A stretch of 64,000 nucleotides of DNA from positions 35,349,609 through 35,413,608 of the forward strand of contig CM075760.1 in the NCBI GenBank assembly GCA_037974335.1, in the 5' to 3' direction. The DNA comes from Prionace glauca (taxonomy: Eukaryota > Chordata > Chondrichthyes > Carcharhiniformes > Carcharhinidae). This document shows positions 34,240-45,001 of this stretch, in pieces. A program made the position numbers and the translations under genes. The notes below the pieces were generated by a model. That model had not been told where the DNA came from. It was given only the letters and a program-made list of their open reading frames with translations, and made no database searches. Positions within the stretch are counted from its first letter, which is position 1. Each line of letters starts with the position of its first letter.

Positions 34240-35095
34240 AGAGACTTACACACATCATACACTCTCACACACATAAATACACACACACAGACGCTCATAT
34301 TCTCTCACACATACATACACACACTTACTTTCTCTCTCATACGATATCTCACACACATTCTCTTTCCCTCACGGTCTACATACTCTGTCTCAAATACAAA
34401 TACAGACATACTCCCGCTCTCTCAATCAGTCTCTCACATCTCGTACACAAAAACACTCACACGCACACACCTCCACACACATTCTCTCTTACACGCAGAC
34501 ACACACACATATCAGCATAGTCTCACGCTCTCGCACACGCACTCTCTCTCCCAAACTCTGTCACACACGCTCAAGTTCTCACATTTGTTCACACACACTC
34601 TCTCACAATTCCTCTTGCACACACATCTGTCTCTCTCTCTCTCTCTCTCAAACACACACACATATTTCTATCTCTCTTGCACACACTATCTCACACCTGG
34701 ACATTCTTGCTCTCTCACACACTAGCTCTCTCACAAACATAGACCTATGCACACGCTCTAACTTATACACAGACACAGTCTCTCACATAAGCATAGTCTC
34801 GCACAAACATTCTCACACACACACACACACACACACACTTTGCTTCGATCACACACACACATTGCACACATCTTTCTCACTCACACGCAATCCCATGCAC
34901 ATTTCCACACACTCATGAACAGTTTATTTTGCTTTCCAATAGGCACACTGCCCCCTTGCAAACGCAGCCCATTGTCTCACACATGTGCAAACACAGTCTA
35001 TCACACACAGGTACGTTCACACACACATTCACCCCTCTCTCTATCAAACACACACCCAAACACCTTCTCACACACTTTCCACCTCACATACGTCA
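34240..35095. repeat. CA/CT-rich simple-sequence region
   Basis: About 850 bp of irregular CACA and CTCT words (+ strand almost free of G). No coding content; frames crossing it are artefacts. Confidence 0.95.
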
Positions 35096-35104
35096 GAGAG
35101 ACTG

Positions 35105-35440
35105 TCATTTACATCATAGAATAGAATCACAAGGTCCTACAGTACAGAAGGAGGCCATTCAGCCCATCAACTCTGCATCATCAGGAATCCCACCAAAGCC
35201 CTATCCCCATAACCACATGTGTTTATTCTAACTAGACCTCCTGAAACTAAGGGGCAATTTAGCACGGCCAGTCCCCTGAACCCAAACTTCTTTGGACTGT
35301 GGGAGGAAACAGGAGCACCCGAAGGAAACCCAAGCAGACACGGGGTGAACATACTAACTCCATACACAATGACCCATATCGGGAATTGAACTGTGAGGCA
35401 GCAGCGTTAATCACTGTGAAGCCTCGGCCAACCCCTCCCC
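35105..35440 (-). mobile_element. full-length tRNA-derived SINE, reverse
   Basis: Reverse order of landmarks: TACAGAAGGAGGCCATTCAG, GGGGCAATTTAGCACGGCCA, GGACTGTGGGAGGAAACAGG, GACCCATATCGGGAATTGAA (reversed B box) and GCAGCGTTAATCACTGTG (reversed A box). Same family as 20,398 and 62,450; better preserved than most copies. Confidence 0.9.
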
Positions 35441-35549
35441 CTCCCCCACTAACATTTGAATGAGGGTGGGATCGAGGAGCCCGAGTAAAACTCATGTGAA
35501 TAAGTTTCAGTGGGAAATTCTTCTCTGTTTGGAGTCATATTTAGCATAA

Positions 35550-35725
35550 AACAAGATGGTGATGGTTGTTGGAGGTCAAACATCTAAGTTGAGAAATCAC
35601 TGCAGGAGTTCGGCAGGGGACTGTTCTGGGACCAACAATCTTCTATTGCTTCATCAATGACACATTCCATCCAACATGAGGTCAGAAGTAGGGATTTCCA
35701 TGTGTTACACCGGACACAAAGACAC
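35550..35725 (+). mobile_element. LINE (family 2) RT fragment
   Basis: Reads VVGGQTSK, then AGVRQGTVLGPTIFYCFIND after a shift, then MRSEVG; this corresponds to the RT region ending in the FADD box of the family-2 LINE, here in forward orientation. Short relic. Confidence 0.75.
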
Positions 35726-35999
35726 AATCAATAAGAAGGGATCTGGCTGAGACTAAGTCCGCCTGGCTCCCCAATACTGGTGTAAACTTGGTGTTTGATT
35801 CCTGTGTGACCCTAGTTTTGCTGGAAGCTTCCCTTCCAGCTCCCTCAGTCTGTCTATTTGTTCACTAATCCGTGTTTCTGAAAGAAAGGCCCCGACATTA
35901 AAATAGCTGCCCGGTGATCTACACTGATTCCTGACTTTACACAGCCCTGTTACTGAAAGCTGATCAATGGAGAGAATCGGGGAAAGATCGATGGAGAGG

Positions 36000-37895
36000 G
36001 AGAGGAGGAGGTGGCTCACTGACTCTCTCACCCTCACCCACACTGACTCACTCACCCTCAATCTCTCATCCTCACTCAAACAACTTCACTCACTCACCCT
36101 CACTTACCCACCTTCCCTCACTGACACACTCTGATTCACTCAACCTCATTCACTCACCCTCAGTCTCTCATCCTCACTCAAAGAACTTCACTCACTCACC
36201 CTCAGTTACCAACCTTCCCTCACTGACACACTCTCACTCACTCACCCTCATTCACTCACCCTCAATCACTCAACCACAATCACTCACCCACAGTCACTCA
36301 TTCTCATTTACGATTACTCACTCGCCCTCATTCACTCACCCTTGCTCACTCATCCACCCTCACGCACTCGCCCTCAAGCACTCCCCCTCACATACTCGCC
36401 CTCACACACACTCGCTCTCATGCACTCGCCCTCACGCACTCATCCTCATGCACTCAACCTCATGCACTCAACCTCATGCACTCAACCTCAAGCACTCAAA
36501 CTCATGCACTCAAACTCAGAAACTCACTGATCCTGATTCACCCTGAGTCACTCACCCTCACATACTCACTCACTCATTATCACTCACTCATATTCACTCA
36601 CTCACTCTCATCCATCGCCATTCACACTCACACAAGCCACCCTCATTCAACCTCACTCGTTCACTCAAACACACGCCCTGACTCACTCATCCTCACACCC
36701 TCACACACTCACTCACTCACTCACAATCACTCACTCATATTCGCTCACTCACTCTCATCCATCCTCACTCACCCACAAACACTCATTCAACCTCAATCAC
36801 ACACCCTGCCTCACTCACTCTCACACCCTGACTGATTCACTCACTCTCACACCCTCAGTCACGCACCCACATTCACTCACTCACTCACACGCACTCACCC
36901 TCACGCACTCACCCTCACGCGCCCTCATTAACTCACTGTCACTCAGCCACCCACACTCATACACCATCACTCACTCAACCTCACTCACTAAACCTCACTC
37001 ACTGACTTAGACCCTTAGTCAGTCACCAACATTCATACTCACCTTCATTCACTCATCCTACGAATCCACCTTCACTCACCCAGTCTCACTCACTCTTACT
37101 CACTCATCCCACTAATCCACCCTCACTCACCCAGTCTCACTCAGTCTCACTCACCCTCACTCACTCACCCCATTCTCTCACACTTACCCACCTTCACTCA
37201 TCCAGTCTCACTCACTCTCACTCGCACTCACTCAGTCACCTACCCACTCTCAATCAACCAGACTCACCCTCACAAACTCGAGCTCAATGACCCTCTTTCT
37301 GTCTCTCTCACTTGCGCCACCTCACCCATTCAAACTCACTCAGACTCACGCACTTACATTCACTCACACACCCTCACATCCTCATCATCACTCAACATCA
37401 CGCACCCTAACTCACAAATCCTCAATCACTCGTCCTCATCACTCACTCACCCTCACTCTCCCACCCATCACACACTCTCACACACCACCCTTAGTAACAG
37501 ACCCTGATTCACTCACTCTCACCCTTCACTTACTCAGTTACATTCACTCCCTCACCCTCATTCACTCAATCTCACTCACTTTCACTCACCCACCTCCACT
37601 AACCTTCACACATCTTCACTCACACTCCCTCATACTTTCAATCTTGCTTACCTACACTCAGCCAACCACCTTCACTCACATTCCGTCTCCTCCACTCACC
37701 TACCCTCTCTCACACACCCTCATTTACTCAGGCTCTCTCACCCTCACCCACACTTATTCACCATCAATCACTCATCATCACTCAAAGAACTTCACCCACT
37801 CACCTTCCGTCACACATACACCATCACTCATCCACTCTCACTCATTTAATCACTCACCCTCACACACTCACATTCTCTCACTCACACTCACTGAA
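36000..37895 (+). repeat. TCAC-rich minisatellite, about 1.9 kb
   Basis: Built from CTCACTCACCCTCACTCA-like phrases with variable 4-bp (TCAC) and 6-bp (CCCTCA) steps. The + strand is very poor in G; the - strand is GAGTGAGG-rich. Higher-order units (for example ACTCACCCTCA...TCTCATCCTCACTCAA at 36,050 and 36,150) recur about 105-110 bp apart. It is directly followed by an array with the opposite strand skew. Confidence 0.95.
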
Positions 37896-37929
37896 TCTGT
37901 GTGGTGAGGGTCTGCAACGAGAGAGAAGA

Positions 37930-38625
37930 AAGATCTCAAGCTGCAGTTTGGTGTTCAAAGGTGGGAGCTGCCCTGGGAGTGCAGAGAGCTGGAGGGAATC
38001 CCTGGGGGCTCGGGGCCAGGGGCAATGACAAATAGTCAGGGGAGAACAGGAGGCGAGGAAAATGGTAGAGAGCCGGGGTGGGGGGAGGGCAGAGAGCCAG
38101 GGGAAACAGCAGAGAGCTGGGGGAAGGGCAGAGAGGCGGGGAACAGGGCGGAAAGCCAGGGGAAAGGTTAGAGAGAGAGGGGAAAGGGCAGAGAGACCAG
38201 TGAAAGGGGAGAGAGCTGAAGGAAAGGGCAGAAAGACCAGGGAAAGGGGAGAGAACCAGGAAAAAGGGCGGGGAGGCACGAAAAAGGGCACGGAGGCAGC
38301 AGAAAGGCCAGAGAGCCGAGGGGAAGGGCAGAGAGCCCAGGGGAAAGGGCAGGAGAGTCAGGGGGAAAGGTCAGAGAGCCGGGGGAAAGGAGAAAGAGGG
38401 GAGGAGGCAGGGACAGAGAGCTGAGGGAAAGCGGAAGGGGCTGAGGGAAAGAGCAGAGAACCGGGGGAGAGGGCACAGAGCTGGAGGGAAGTGTAGAGAA
38501 CCAGGTGGAAATACAGAGAGCTGGATAAAAGGGGAAAAGAGCCACCGTGAAAGGCAGAGAGCCAGTGGAAAGGGCAAAGAGCTGGGGGAAATGGGCAGAG
38601 AGCGGGTGACGGATGGGCAGAGTGA
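37930..38625 (+). repeat. G-rich, AGCT-rich tandem array 5' of CH1 (switch-like)
   Basis: Degenerate units of about 18-20 bp around GGGAAAGGGCAGAGAGCYRG repeated for 0.65-0.7 kb. The + (non-template) strand is purine-rich and G-clustered. AGCT occurs at 37,939, 37,966, 37,987, 38,115, 38,214, 38,419, 38,479, 38,519 and 38,580. Mammalian switch regions share these properties (repeats built on GAGCT and GGGGT, G-rich non-template strand, AGCT as the AID hotspot) and lie between J and the constant exons, as this does, 1.0 kb before CH1. Function is inferred, not shown. Confidence 0.9.
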
Positions 38626-38924
38626 AGGGGTTCAGAATAGAACTAGCACCACAATCAACTCATCTGTAATCTCAGTGAATGATGGAGGAGACTTCAGGGC
38701 TCAAATGGGAAACTCTTGGTATTAATGTATGATCCCTCAATGAGTCAATGTTGGATTTATTTGAATTTATAATCACATTTAGAGTTTCCTGATCATTCAG
38801 TAAGTATTCATTCCGGAGGTATTTTTGAAGCAAAGTCACTAATCTCGGTTTTGTGGAGTGAGAGGCAGTGAGTTGGAGAGAGGAAGGGGCATCAATCAGT
38901 TTGAACCCAGGCAATTTCCAAAAC

Positions 38925-39050
38925 TGGTGTGGAGATGCCGGAGTAAGGTTGGTGTGGGCACAGTAAGGATTCTCACAACACCAGGTTAAAGTCCAACAGG
39001 TTTATTTGGAATCACAAACTGTTGGAGCTCCCTCATCAGGTGAGTGGATA
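38925..39050 (+). mobile_element. short interspersed repeat
   Basis: GGTGTGGAGATGCCGGAGTA, AACACCAGGTTAAAGTCCAA and CAGGTTTATTTGGAATCACA are words of a repeat widespread in fish genomes (recognised from memory). Between the G-rich array and CH1. Confidence 0.7.
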
Positions 39051-39387
39051 GTCTGAATGAAGGGAGAACTTCTTCATCACAAAGTGTGGTTGTTTGAGAA
39101 ATAAACAGCGGTTTATCACACACTGCTGTTGTTGAGAAATAAACAGTTGCTGCAGTAATGGAGAAAATTTTTGCTGTTCTCTGTTAATCCAATGAATGAC
39201 ATGTCATTGTGAGACTAACAGAATGTGTATTTTTTCTTCCTAATTTGATAGAAGTGGAGACAGGGATATGAGTTTCTACAGAGATGACAATTCCCAAATG
39301 ATAGAAGTAACATCATCTCAAAGGCGGATGAAAGATTTAATCGGGAAATATTAGAGATAAGTTCATAATTCTAATCAATGTTTGAGA

Positions 39388-39545
39388 TAGAAACATAGAA
39401 AACAGAAGCTGGAGTTGGCCATTCGGCCCTTGGAGCCTACTCCACCATTCACTTTGGTCAGAGCTCATCACTATCCTGATCACACCGACGACCCATGTCC
39501 CTTCATTTAACACCAAGACCTATATCTAATATAGAAACCTATTTG
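39388..39545 (-). mobile_element. LINE/SINE 3' terminus
   Basis: AGAAACATAGAAAACAGAAG, GGCCATTCGGCCCTTGGAGC and CTACTCCACCATTCA form the reverse of a CR1-like 3' end. Ends about 70 bp before the CH1 acceptor. Confidence 0.75.
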
Positions 39546-39612
39546 TAACAATATGTTTGTTGACTTAATAAACGCAAGAGTCTAACTTGTTCAATTGGCT
39601 ATTCTTTCCCAG

Positions 39613-39912
39613 CGACACCATCTGCGCCCACTCTGTATGGCCTAGTCTCCCCCTGTCAGCAACAGAACTCCGACGGCTCCATCACCTTCGGATGTTTGGC
39701 GATGGATTACACTCCAGATGTTTCCAAACTGACCTGGAAGAAAAATGGGCAAACGGTCCCCAGTGGGTTGAAGACTTACCCATCAGTGAGAAACACGAAA
39801 GGAACCTACACCCTGAGCAGCCAGTTAACCATCAGCGACTCAGCGGGAGAATGCCCCAGAATTGACTGTGAGGTTCGACACATGAGCACAGTCAAGAGCG
39901 TTGAAATGCGAT
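39613..39912 (+). CDS. IGHM: IgM heavy chain CH1 exon
   Basis: 300 bp, acceptor TTTCCCAG, donor T/GTAAGT, phase 1 at both ends so that J ...TTG joins to give Ala. Starts ATPSAPTLYGLVSPCQQQ, the usual shark mu first-domain start with the cysteine expected to bond the light chain. Ig-fold residues: GCLAMDY (Cys), LTWKKNG (Trp), TYTLSSQLTISD and IDCEVRH (Cys). The last codon, shared with CH2, is TGC (Cys). Pairs with the light-chain constant domain. Confidence is high from motif layout and context. Confidence 0.97.
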
Positions 39913-40049
39913 GTAAGTGTTGTGGAGCTTGGGGAAAACAGAAACACTGGGGTTAACATGTAGGGCCTTGGTTATAACTCATTTTAATAGAAGTGCACAA
40001 TCTGGCCCTTTGGATTGGTCCAGTTAATGTCTATTGACTGCAAATGAGT

Positions 40050-40255
40050 TAGAACATAGAACATAGACCATTACAGCGCAGTACAGGCCCTTCGGCCCTC
40101 GATGTTGCGCCGATCAGTGGAACCAATCTCATGACCCTCTAACCTAAACTATTCCAATGTTATCCATATGCCTATCCACTGACCATTTGAACGCCCTTAA
40201 AGTTGGCGAGTCCACAATGCTGCAGACAGGGCTTTCCAAGCCCTTACTACCTTAT
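40050..40255 (-). mobile_element. LINE 3' fragment in the CH1-CH2 intron
   Basis: AGAACATAGAACATAGACCA, ACAGGCCCTTCGGCCCTCGA and GATGTTGCGCCGATC are the reversed 3' end of a CR1-like LINE related to the one at 9,667. Ends 70 bp before CH2, so the acceptor tract is intact. Confidence 0.85.
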
Positions 40256-40323
40256 GTTGACAAACGTTTAATTGATCCACATCTTCTGCAGGAAATGACT
40301 GATCTGTTTTTTTTTCCCTGAAG

Positions 40324-40638
40324 GCCCTCCGCATGTGATCCCTCCAACTGTTATCCTCACCGTGAGTTCCAGTGAAGAAATCTCACACAGGAAATTCGCA
40401 ATCATCGTCTGTTCAATCTTCGATTTCCAGCCAGGGTCAATGGAAGTGAGTTGGCTGAAGAATGGGGAAACCACGCATTCAGGAATTGTCACCTCTTCCC
40501 CCTGTGAAGTGAACGGGACCTTCTCGGCCAGCAGCCGGCTGACAGTCTCCGCTGGGGAATGGTTCAGCAAAGCGGTCTATACCTGCCAGGTCACTCACCA
40601 AGGACACATTCAGATTCTGAACATCAGCGCATCTCAGG
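40324..40638 (+). CDS. IGHM: IgM heavy chain CH2 exon
   Basis: 315 bp. Acceptor TTTTTTTTTCCCTGAAG follows a T-rich tract; donor G/GTAAGA; phase 1. Begins with the junction Cys then [15 protein letters not shown]. Ig residues: IVCSIFDF (Cys), VSWLKNGE (Trp), [11 protein letters not shown] and YTCQVTHQG (Cys). An extra Cys in SSPCEVNG could serve an additional disulphide. NGT and NIS sequons allow N-glycosylation. Confidence 0.96.
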
Positions 40639-40799
40639 GTAAGATACTCAAACACAGGACAACATATATCATTCTGATGTTAATCAGAATTAGGGATCTA
40701 TTAAAGTTGGTACAAAGCATTGAACAACTTGTGAGTTATTGTCCTGTAGTTTGCTGCATTAGGACAATATCTCATTCAGAATTTCATCAGAAAAACAAT

Positions 40800-41113
40800 T
40801 TTTTGTTATCCCTTCCTGAGATGTGCATTTATTTCCCAAACCTGAGGGCACTGAAGTGTCACTCACGTTGCTGTGAATCTGGAGTCACATGCATGCCAGG
40901 CCAGATAAAGACAGCAGGTTGATTTTGGTAAGGAACATTTGTGAACTAGGAGGGGTTTTACAGCAATAGCTTCATGAGAACCATTTCAACTTTTAATTAT
41001 AGATGTTTACAAAATTCAAATTTCATATTTGCAATGATGGGATTCGAATCTGTGTCCCCAGAGTCTTGCCCGAGGTTATAAGTCCATTGACAACACCATA
41101 TGCCACAGCCTCC
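40800..41113 (-). mobile_element. SINE (second family) in the CH2-CH3 intron
   Basis: + strand: GTTGCTGTGAATCTGGAGTC, ACATGCATGCCAGGCCAGAT, GATGGGATTCGAATCTGTGT (reversed B box) and CATATGCCACAGCCTCC (reversed head end). Nearly full length, reverse orientation. Confidence 0.85.
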
Positions 41114-41553
41114 ACTTAAAAGAGTGCCCCCTTTCGGTTTGAAGCAATATAGTGAGTGAGGTGGCTTTGATGTCAGCTTGTTCCTGAGACAGCTGGTAAA
41201 ATTTGGAGAGACAGTAGGTGTGAGACTGTTTCACAGATCACAGCACAGTGGTAAAATATTAGAAAGTGCATCCACCCTATTTATAAACCAACGGTCAGTA
41301 CTTTTTCCCTGAGTTCAGGATGGTGGTTTGTTTGGGAATTCTCCAATTCTGATTCATGGAAATGTTACCGCTGCTCCAATATTTAATACAGGGAATAATT
41401 CCATAGAGCAAGCTGTTTTCCCATTCGCCATGGAAGGTGAAAGGCGATAGTTAGAGATTGATATATTGAAGGCGACTTTATCTCCTTCAGGCTGAAGACT
41501 GGTGTCCTGCTTCTGAAGGGGAACTAGGGCTCATTTTCATTTCTCATTCACAG

Positions 41554-41862
41554 ATCCTCCCCTGTGCCTTGATACCACAGTGAAGATACAGCCACCACCA
41601 ATAGAACAGGTCTTACTGGAGGCGACCGTGACCTTAACCTGCATCATTTCTAATGCTCCTCATGGCGTTAACGTGTCCTGGATCCGAGACAGGAAGTATT
41701 TGAAATCAGAGATTGCTGAAAAGCCCGGAGCGGATCGTGACAGCGTGATCAGCAAATTAAGCATCTCCACACAAGCCTGGCTGAGTGCGGCTGTGTTTGA
41801 GTGCGTGGTGAGCCATCAGGATCTGCCGACTCCTCTAAGAACATCTATCCACAAGGAAACAG
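41554..41862 (+). CDS. IGHM: IgM heavy chain CH3 exon
   Basis: 309 bp. Acceptor CATTCACAG, donor G/GTGAGC, phase 1. Starts [16 protein letters not shown]; the Cys near the start is a candidate inter-chain bond. Ig residues: LTCIISNAP (Cys), VSWIRDRK (Trp), [13 protein letters not shown] and FECVVSHQD (Cys). NVS is a sequon just before the Trp. Intact. Confidence 0.97.
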
Positions 41863-41879
41863 GTGAGCTGAGAGATTGA

Positions 41880-42285
41880 AGCAATACATGTAGGGTCAAC
41901 AGCAGGGTTCTGAGCAATGTGGAGGAACAGACAGATCCCGGGGTTCATATCCACAGATCTCTGAAGATTGCCAATCAAGTGGATAGAGCCGTGAAGAAGG
42001 CTTAAAGTGTGTTAGTGTTTATTAACAGGGGGTTAGAGTTTAAGAGCCGTGGGGTTAAACTGCAACTGTGCAGGGCCTTGGTGAGACCACATTTGGAATA
42101 TTGTGCGCAGTTCTAGTCACCTCACTATAAGAAGGATGTGGAAGCATTGGAGAGAGTGCAGAGGAGATTTACCAGGATGCTGCCTGGTTTGGAGGGTAGG
42201 TCTTATGAGGAAAGGTTGAGAGAGCTGGGGCTTTTCTCCTTAGAGCGGAGGAGGATGAGAGGCGAACTCTCCTGAACTAAACGAC
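41880..42285 (+). mobile_element. CR1-like LINE fragment in the CH3-CH4 intron
   Basis: Reads, with stops, remnants of LQLCRALVRPHLEYCAQF (translated around 42,055-42,115), [18 protein letters not shown] and [17 protein letters not shown] (last region cut at 42,275). Truncated at both ends; sense orientation relative to IgM. Confidence 0.88.
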
Positions 42286-42670
42286 TCTGGGCCGATTGAT
42301 ATTTTTCTGGGGAGTTTGATGTGTTGATGAGTGAAAAGTGAACTGAAGGCGATGTTATTGGGTTTAGATTGAAGAAGAAGGGAGGAGCCTGATGTGGAGC
42401 ATCAAAAACCAGAAAACCAAAAAGAAAACAGTAGATCAGTTGGGCCGAATGGCCTGATTCTGTGCTGTAAACTTTCTGAATCTTTCCACTCCACCCTCCC
42501 CCCCCGAGTTATTTGAGAAAACAATTGTGTTCACCTCCCCTCCAAGCTGCAAATCAAAAATGGGAAGAGTTAAAATCAGAAGCGAAGCACATTTTCCTGA
42601 TATCTCACCAGCGGTTTCATTGTCTCCAGAATTCTCCAGCTAATTGACATTTATTGTACATTTTCTACAG

Positions 42671-43062
42671 ATCCAAATACGCGGGAACCGGTCGTCTCTG
42701 TCCTCCTGCCCTCGGCAGAAGATGTCTCCGCTCAGAGTTTCGTCTCCCTCAGCTGCTTAGTGAGAGGTTTCTCCCCCCGAGAGATCTTCGTCAAATGGAC
42801 CGTCAACGACAAGCCGGTGAATCCCGGGAACTACAGGAACACCGAGGTGGTGGCGGAGAACGGCGATAGCTCCTTCTTCATGTACAGCCTGTTATCCATT
42901 GCAGCAGAGGAATGGTCCAGTGGCGCATCTTACTCTTGTGTGGTGGGACATGAAGCCATCCCCTTGAAGATCATCAACAGAACAGTTGACAAATCCAGCG
43001 GTAAACCCAGTTTTGTGAACATTTCCCTTGCACTGATGGACACGGTTAATTCATGTCAATGA
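42671..43062 (+). CDS. IGHM: IgM CH4 exon with secretory tail
   Basis: Acceptor TTTTCTACAG, phase 1. Domain: [28 protein letters not shown] (Cys), [10 protein letters not shown] (Trp), [12 protein letters not shown] and [10 protein letters not shown] (Cys), ending NRTVDKSS. Read-through gives the secretory tail [20 protein letters not shown] and TGA at 43,060-43,062: an NIS sequon and a penultimate cysteine, as in mu tails that polymerise with J chain. An internal donor (AGCG/GTAAAC, exon end 43,000) splices to TM1 for the membrane form. Poly(A) choice at 43.09 kb versus 47.28 kb therefore decides secreted or membrane IgM. Confidence 0.98.
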
Positions 43063-43089
43063 GAGTCACTCACTTCCATTAAAAACTAC

Positions 43090-43104
43090 AATAAAAAGAA
43101 TAAA
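43090..43104 (+). terminator. poly(A) signals for secretory mu mRNA
   Basis: Two AATAAA hexamers at 43,090-43,095 and 43,099-43,104, 28 and 37 bp after the secretory stop. Confidence 0.88.
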
Positions 43105-43741
43105 AACATTTTCCTCTAACGATCAGTGAAATACCCAATTGTTTAATTGGTTGTTTTTCAGTTTTACTTCCATATCTTTGATTTTGAGTCAGATATTTTC
43201 ATGTCTCGGACCCAACATGGTTGAACCAGTGCTCCCAGCGGAGATAGACACTGGGTCAGGGATAGAGTAGAGCACATTCATTACAGGATTTTGCAAAATA
43301 TCTTCACTGACTTTCCTCCCGCTGAGGGGAAAACACTCCGACATTTTTAACATGTCTGACACACAAACACAACATTTAGATCTCTGTGTCCCTGTTTCTC
43401 TCATTGACCACCTCTTTAAGCTGCTGCACCGCACCCACAGGGAACTGAAGTGAGGGTCACACACAAAAATCATGGAGAAATATTCCCCCCATCGGATTGA
43501 GGGAGAGTGAAATTGTTAACATCCTGGATTCCCACTAACCCAGCAAAGAGAGGGGAGGAGCAGTAGTTAATCCATATGCCAAAACTTCCTCAATGAAAAG
43601 AGGAGGAATGTCATTATTTAATCCACTCACCTCTACCTCCTCAGTGGTTAGAACCATCAGGGACATTGTATCACCGGGTAGGGAGAGGGAAACTCTGAGC
43701 TCACTCTCCTCCCTCTCCCGTGTTTGGAAGGGAACAGTTCT

Positions 43742-43778
43742 CTTATAGTTGCCAGGACTGGGTCCTGGCAACTATAAG
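43742..43778. other. perfect hairpin, 17-bp arms and 3-nt loop
   Basis: Arm CTTATAGTTGCCAGGAC (43,742-43,758), loop TGG, and exact reverse complement GTCCTGGCAACTATAAG (43,762-43,778). Located 0.65 kb past the secretory poly(A) signals and 2.8 kb before TM1, inside the intron of the membrane form. Confidence 0.95.
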
Positions 43779-44149
43779 GACCCAGTTGCCAACAGTACAA
43801 ATCAGTTTCCGGTTTACTTGCTACAGATTTTGAAGTACCATTAACTTAATCATTGAAATATATCTATACGAATGCAACATAATTTTAAAATGTCTCAACA
43901 CTCTTGTTCCTGTTAATCATGTGCTGGCATTGATTTCCCAGAATACAAATTTAAACAAGTCATAGATTCCTCCCCGGGTTTTAACTGTTCTGTCCCTGAG
44001 GTCTCTGAGATACATCAATGAATTATTTCATTCTCTCTCCTGATATCACTGTGCCCCTCACATAAAATACATTTTTACAGCAAATCATTGAAAATATGTT
44101 CCATTATTCGGGTTGTCTAGATCATATTCACTTCACTATGGTCGGTGAA

Positions 44150-44962
44150 ACTTGGAGCAACAGTTAAAAAAATACACACACTGATAAAACTGCCCAAAAC
44201 TGTCACAATTATACATACATACATAGGCGTACACACCCACACTCACACACACACTCACACACTACACACACTGCACAAACACACACTACACACACTATAC
44301 ATTCACACACAATCACACAAACACTCATTCTCACACATACACACACACTCACACACACATACACACACTCACACATACAGACACACTACACACTCACACA
44401 CTCATTCACACACTCACACACACACAAACACACACGCATACACACACACACACTCACTCTCACACACACTCACACACACACACTCACACACTACACACTC
44501 TCACATACACACACTCACACATACAGACACACTACACACACACACTCATTCACACACTCATACACACACACACGCATATACACACACAGACACATGGACA
44601 CAATTGCACAAATACACATACTCATACAAATGCACACGAATACAGAATGTTAATATACACACACAAAAGCATACACATACTCCCACACACAGAAATATAG
44701 ACAGGTACATTCAACTACAGGCACAGAATGTCACAAATACACAATACTCTCAAATACATACACAACAAAAACACAGATACATTCAGAAATACAAATGCAC
44801 ATTCACGGATCAGAAGAACACACAATATACGCACAAACGAACTCAAACAAGCACGCTCCCACAAATACACTAATGGACCACACACATACAAACAAATATA
44901 CATGCATACACAAATACTCTCCCTCCCTTTCTCTTTCGCTCTCTCTGTCCCACACGCATCAT

Positions 44963-45001
<39 letters not shown>

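Noticed and set aside
36342-38577. Open frames across the TCAC and G-rich arrays
   Set aside because: Low-complexity translations (His/Ser/Leu/Thr or Gly/Arg/Glu) that change with the repeat, no domain.
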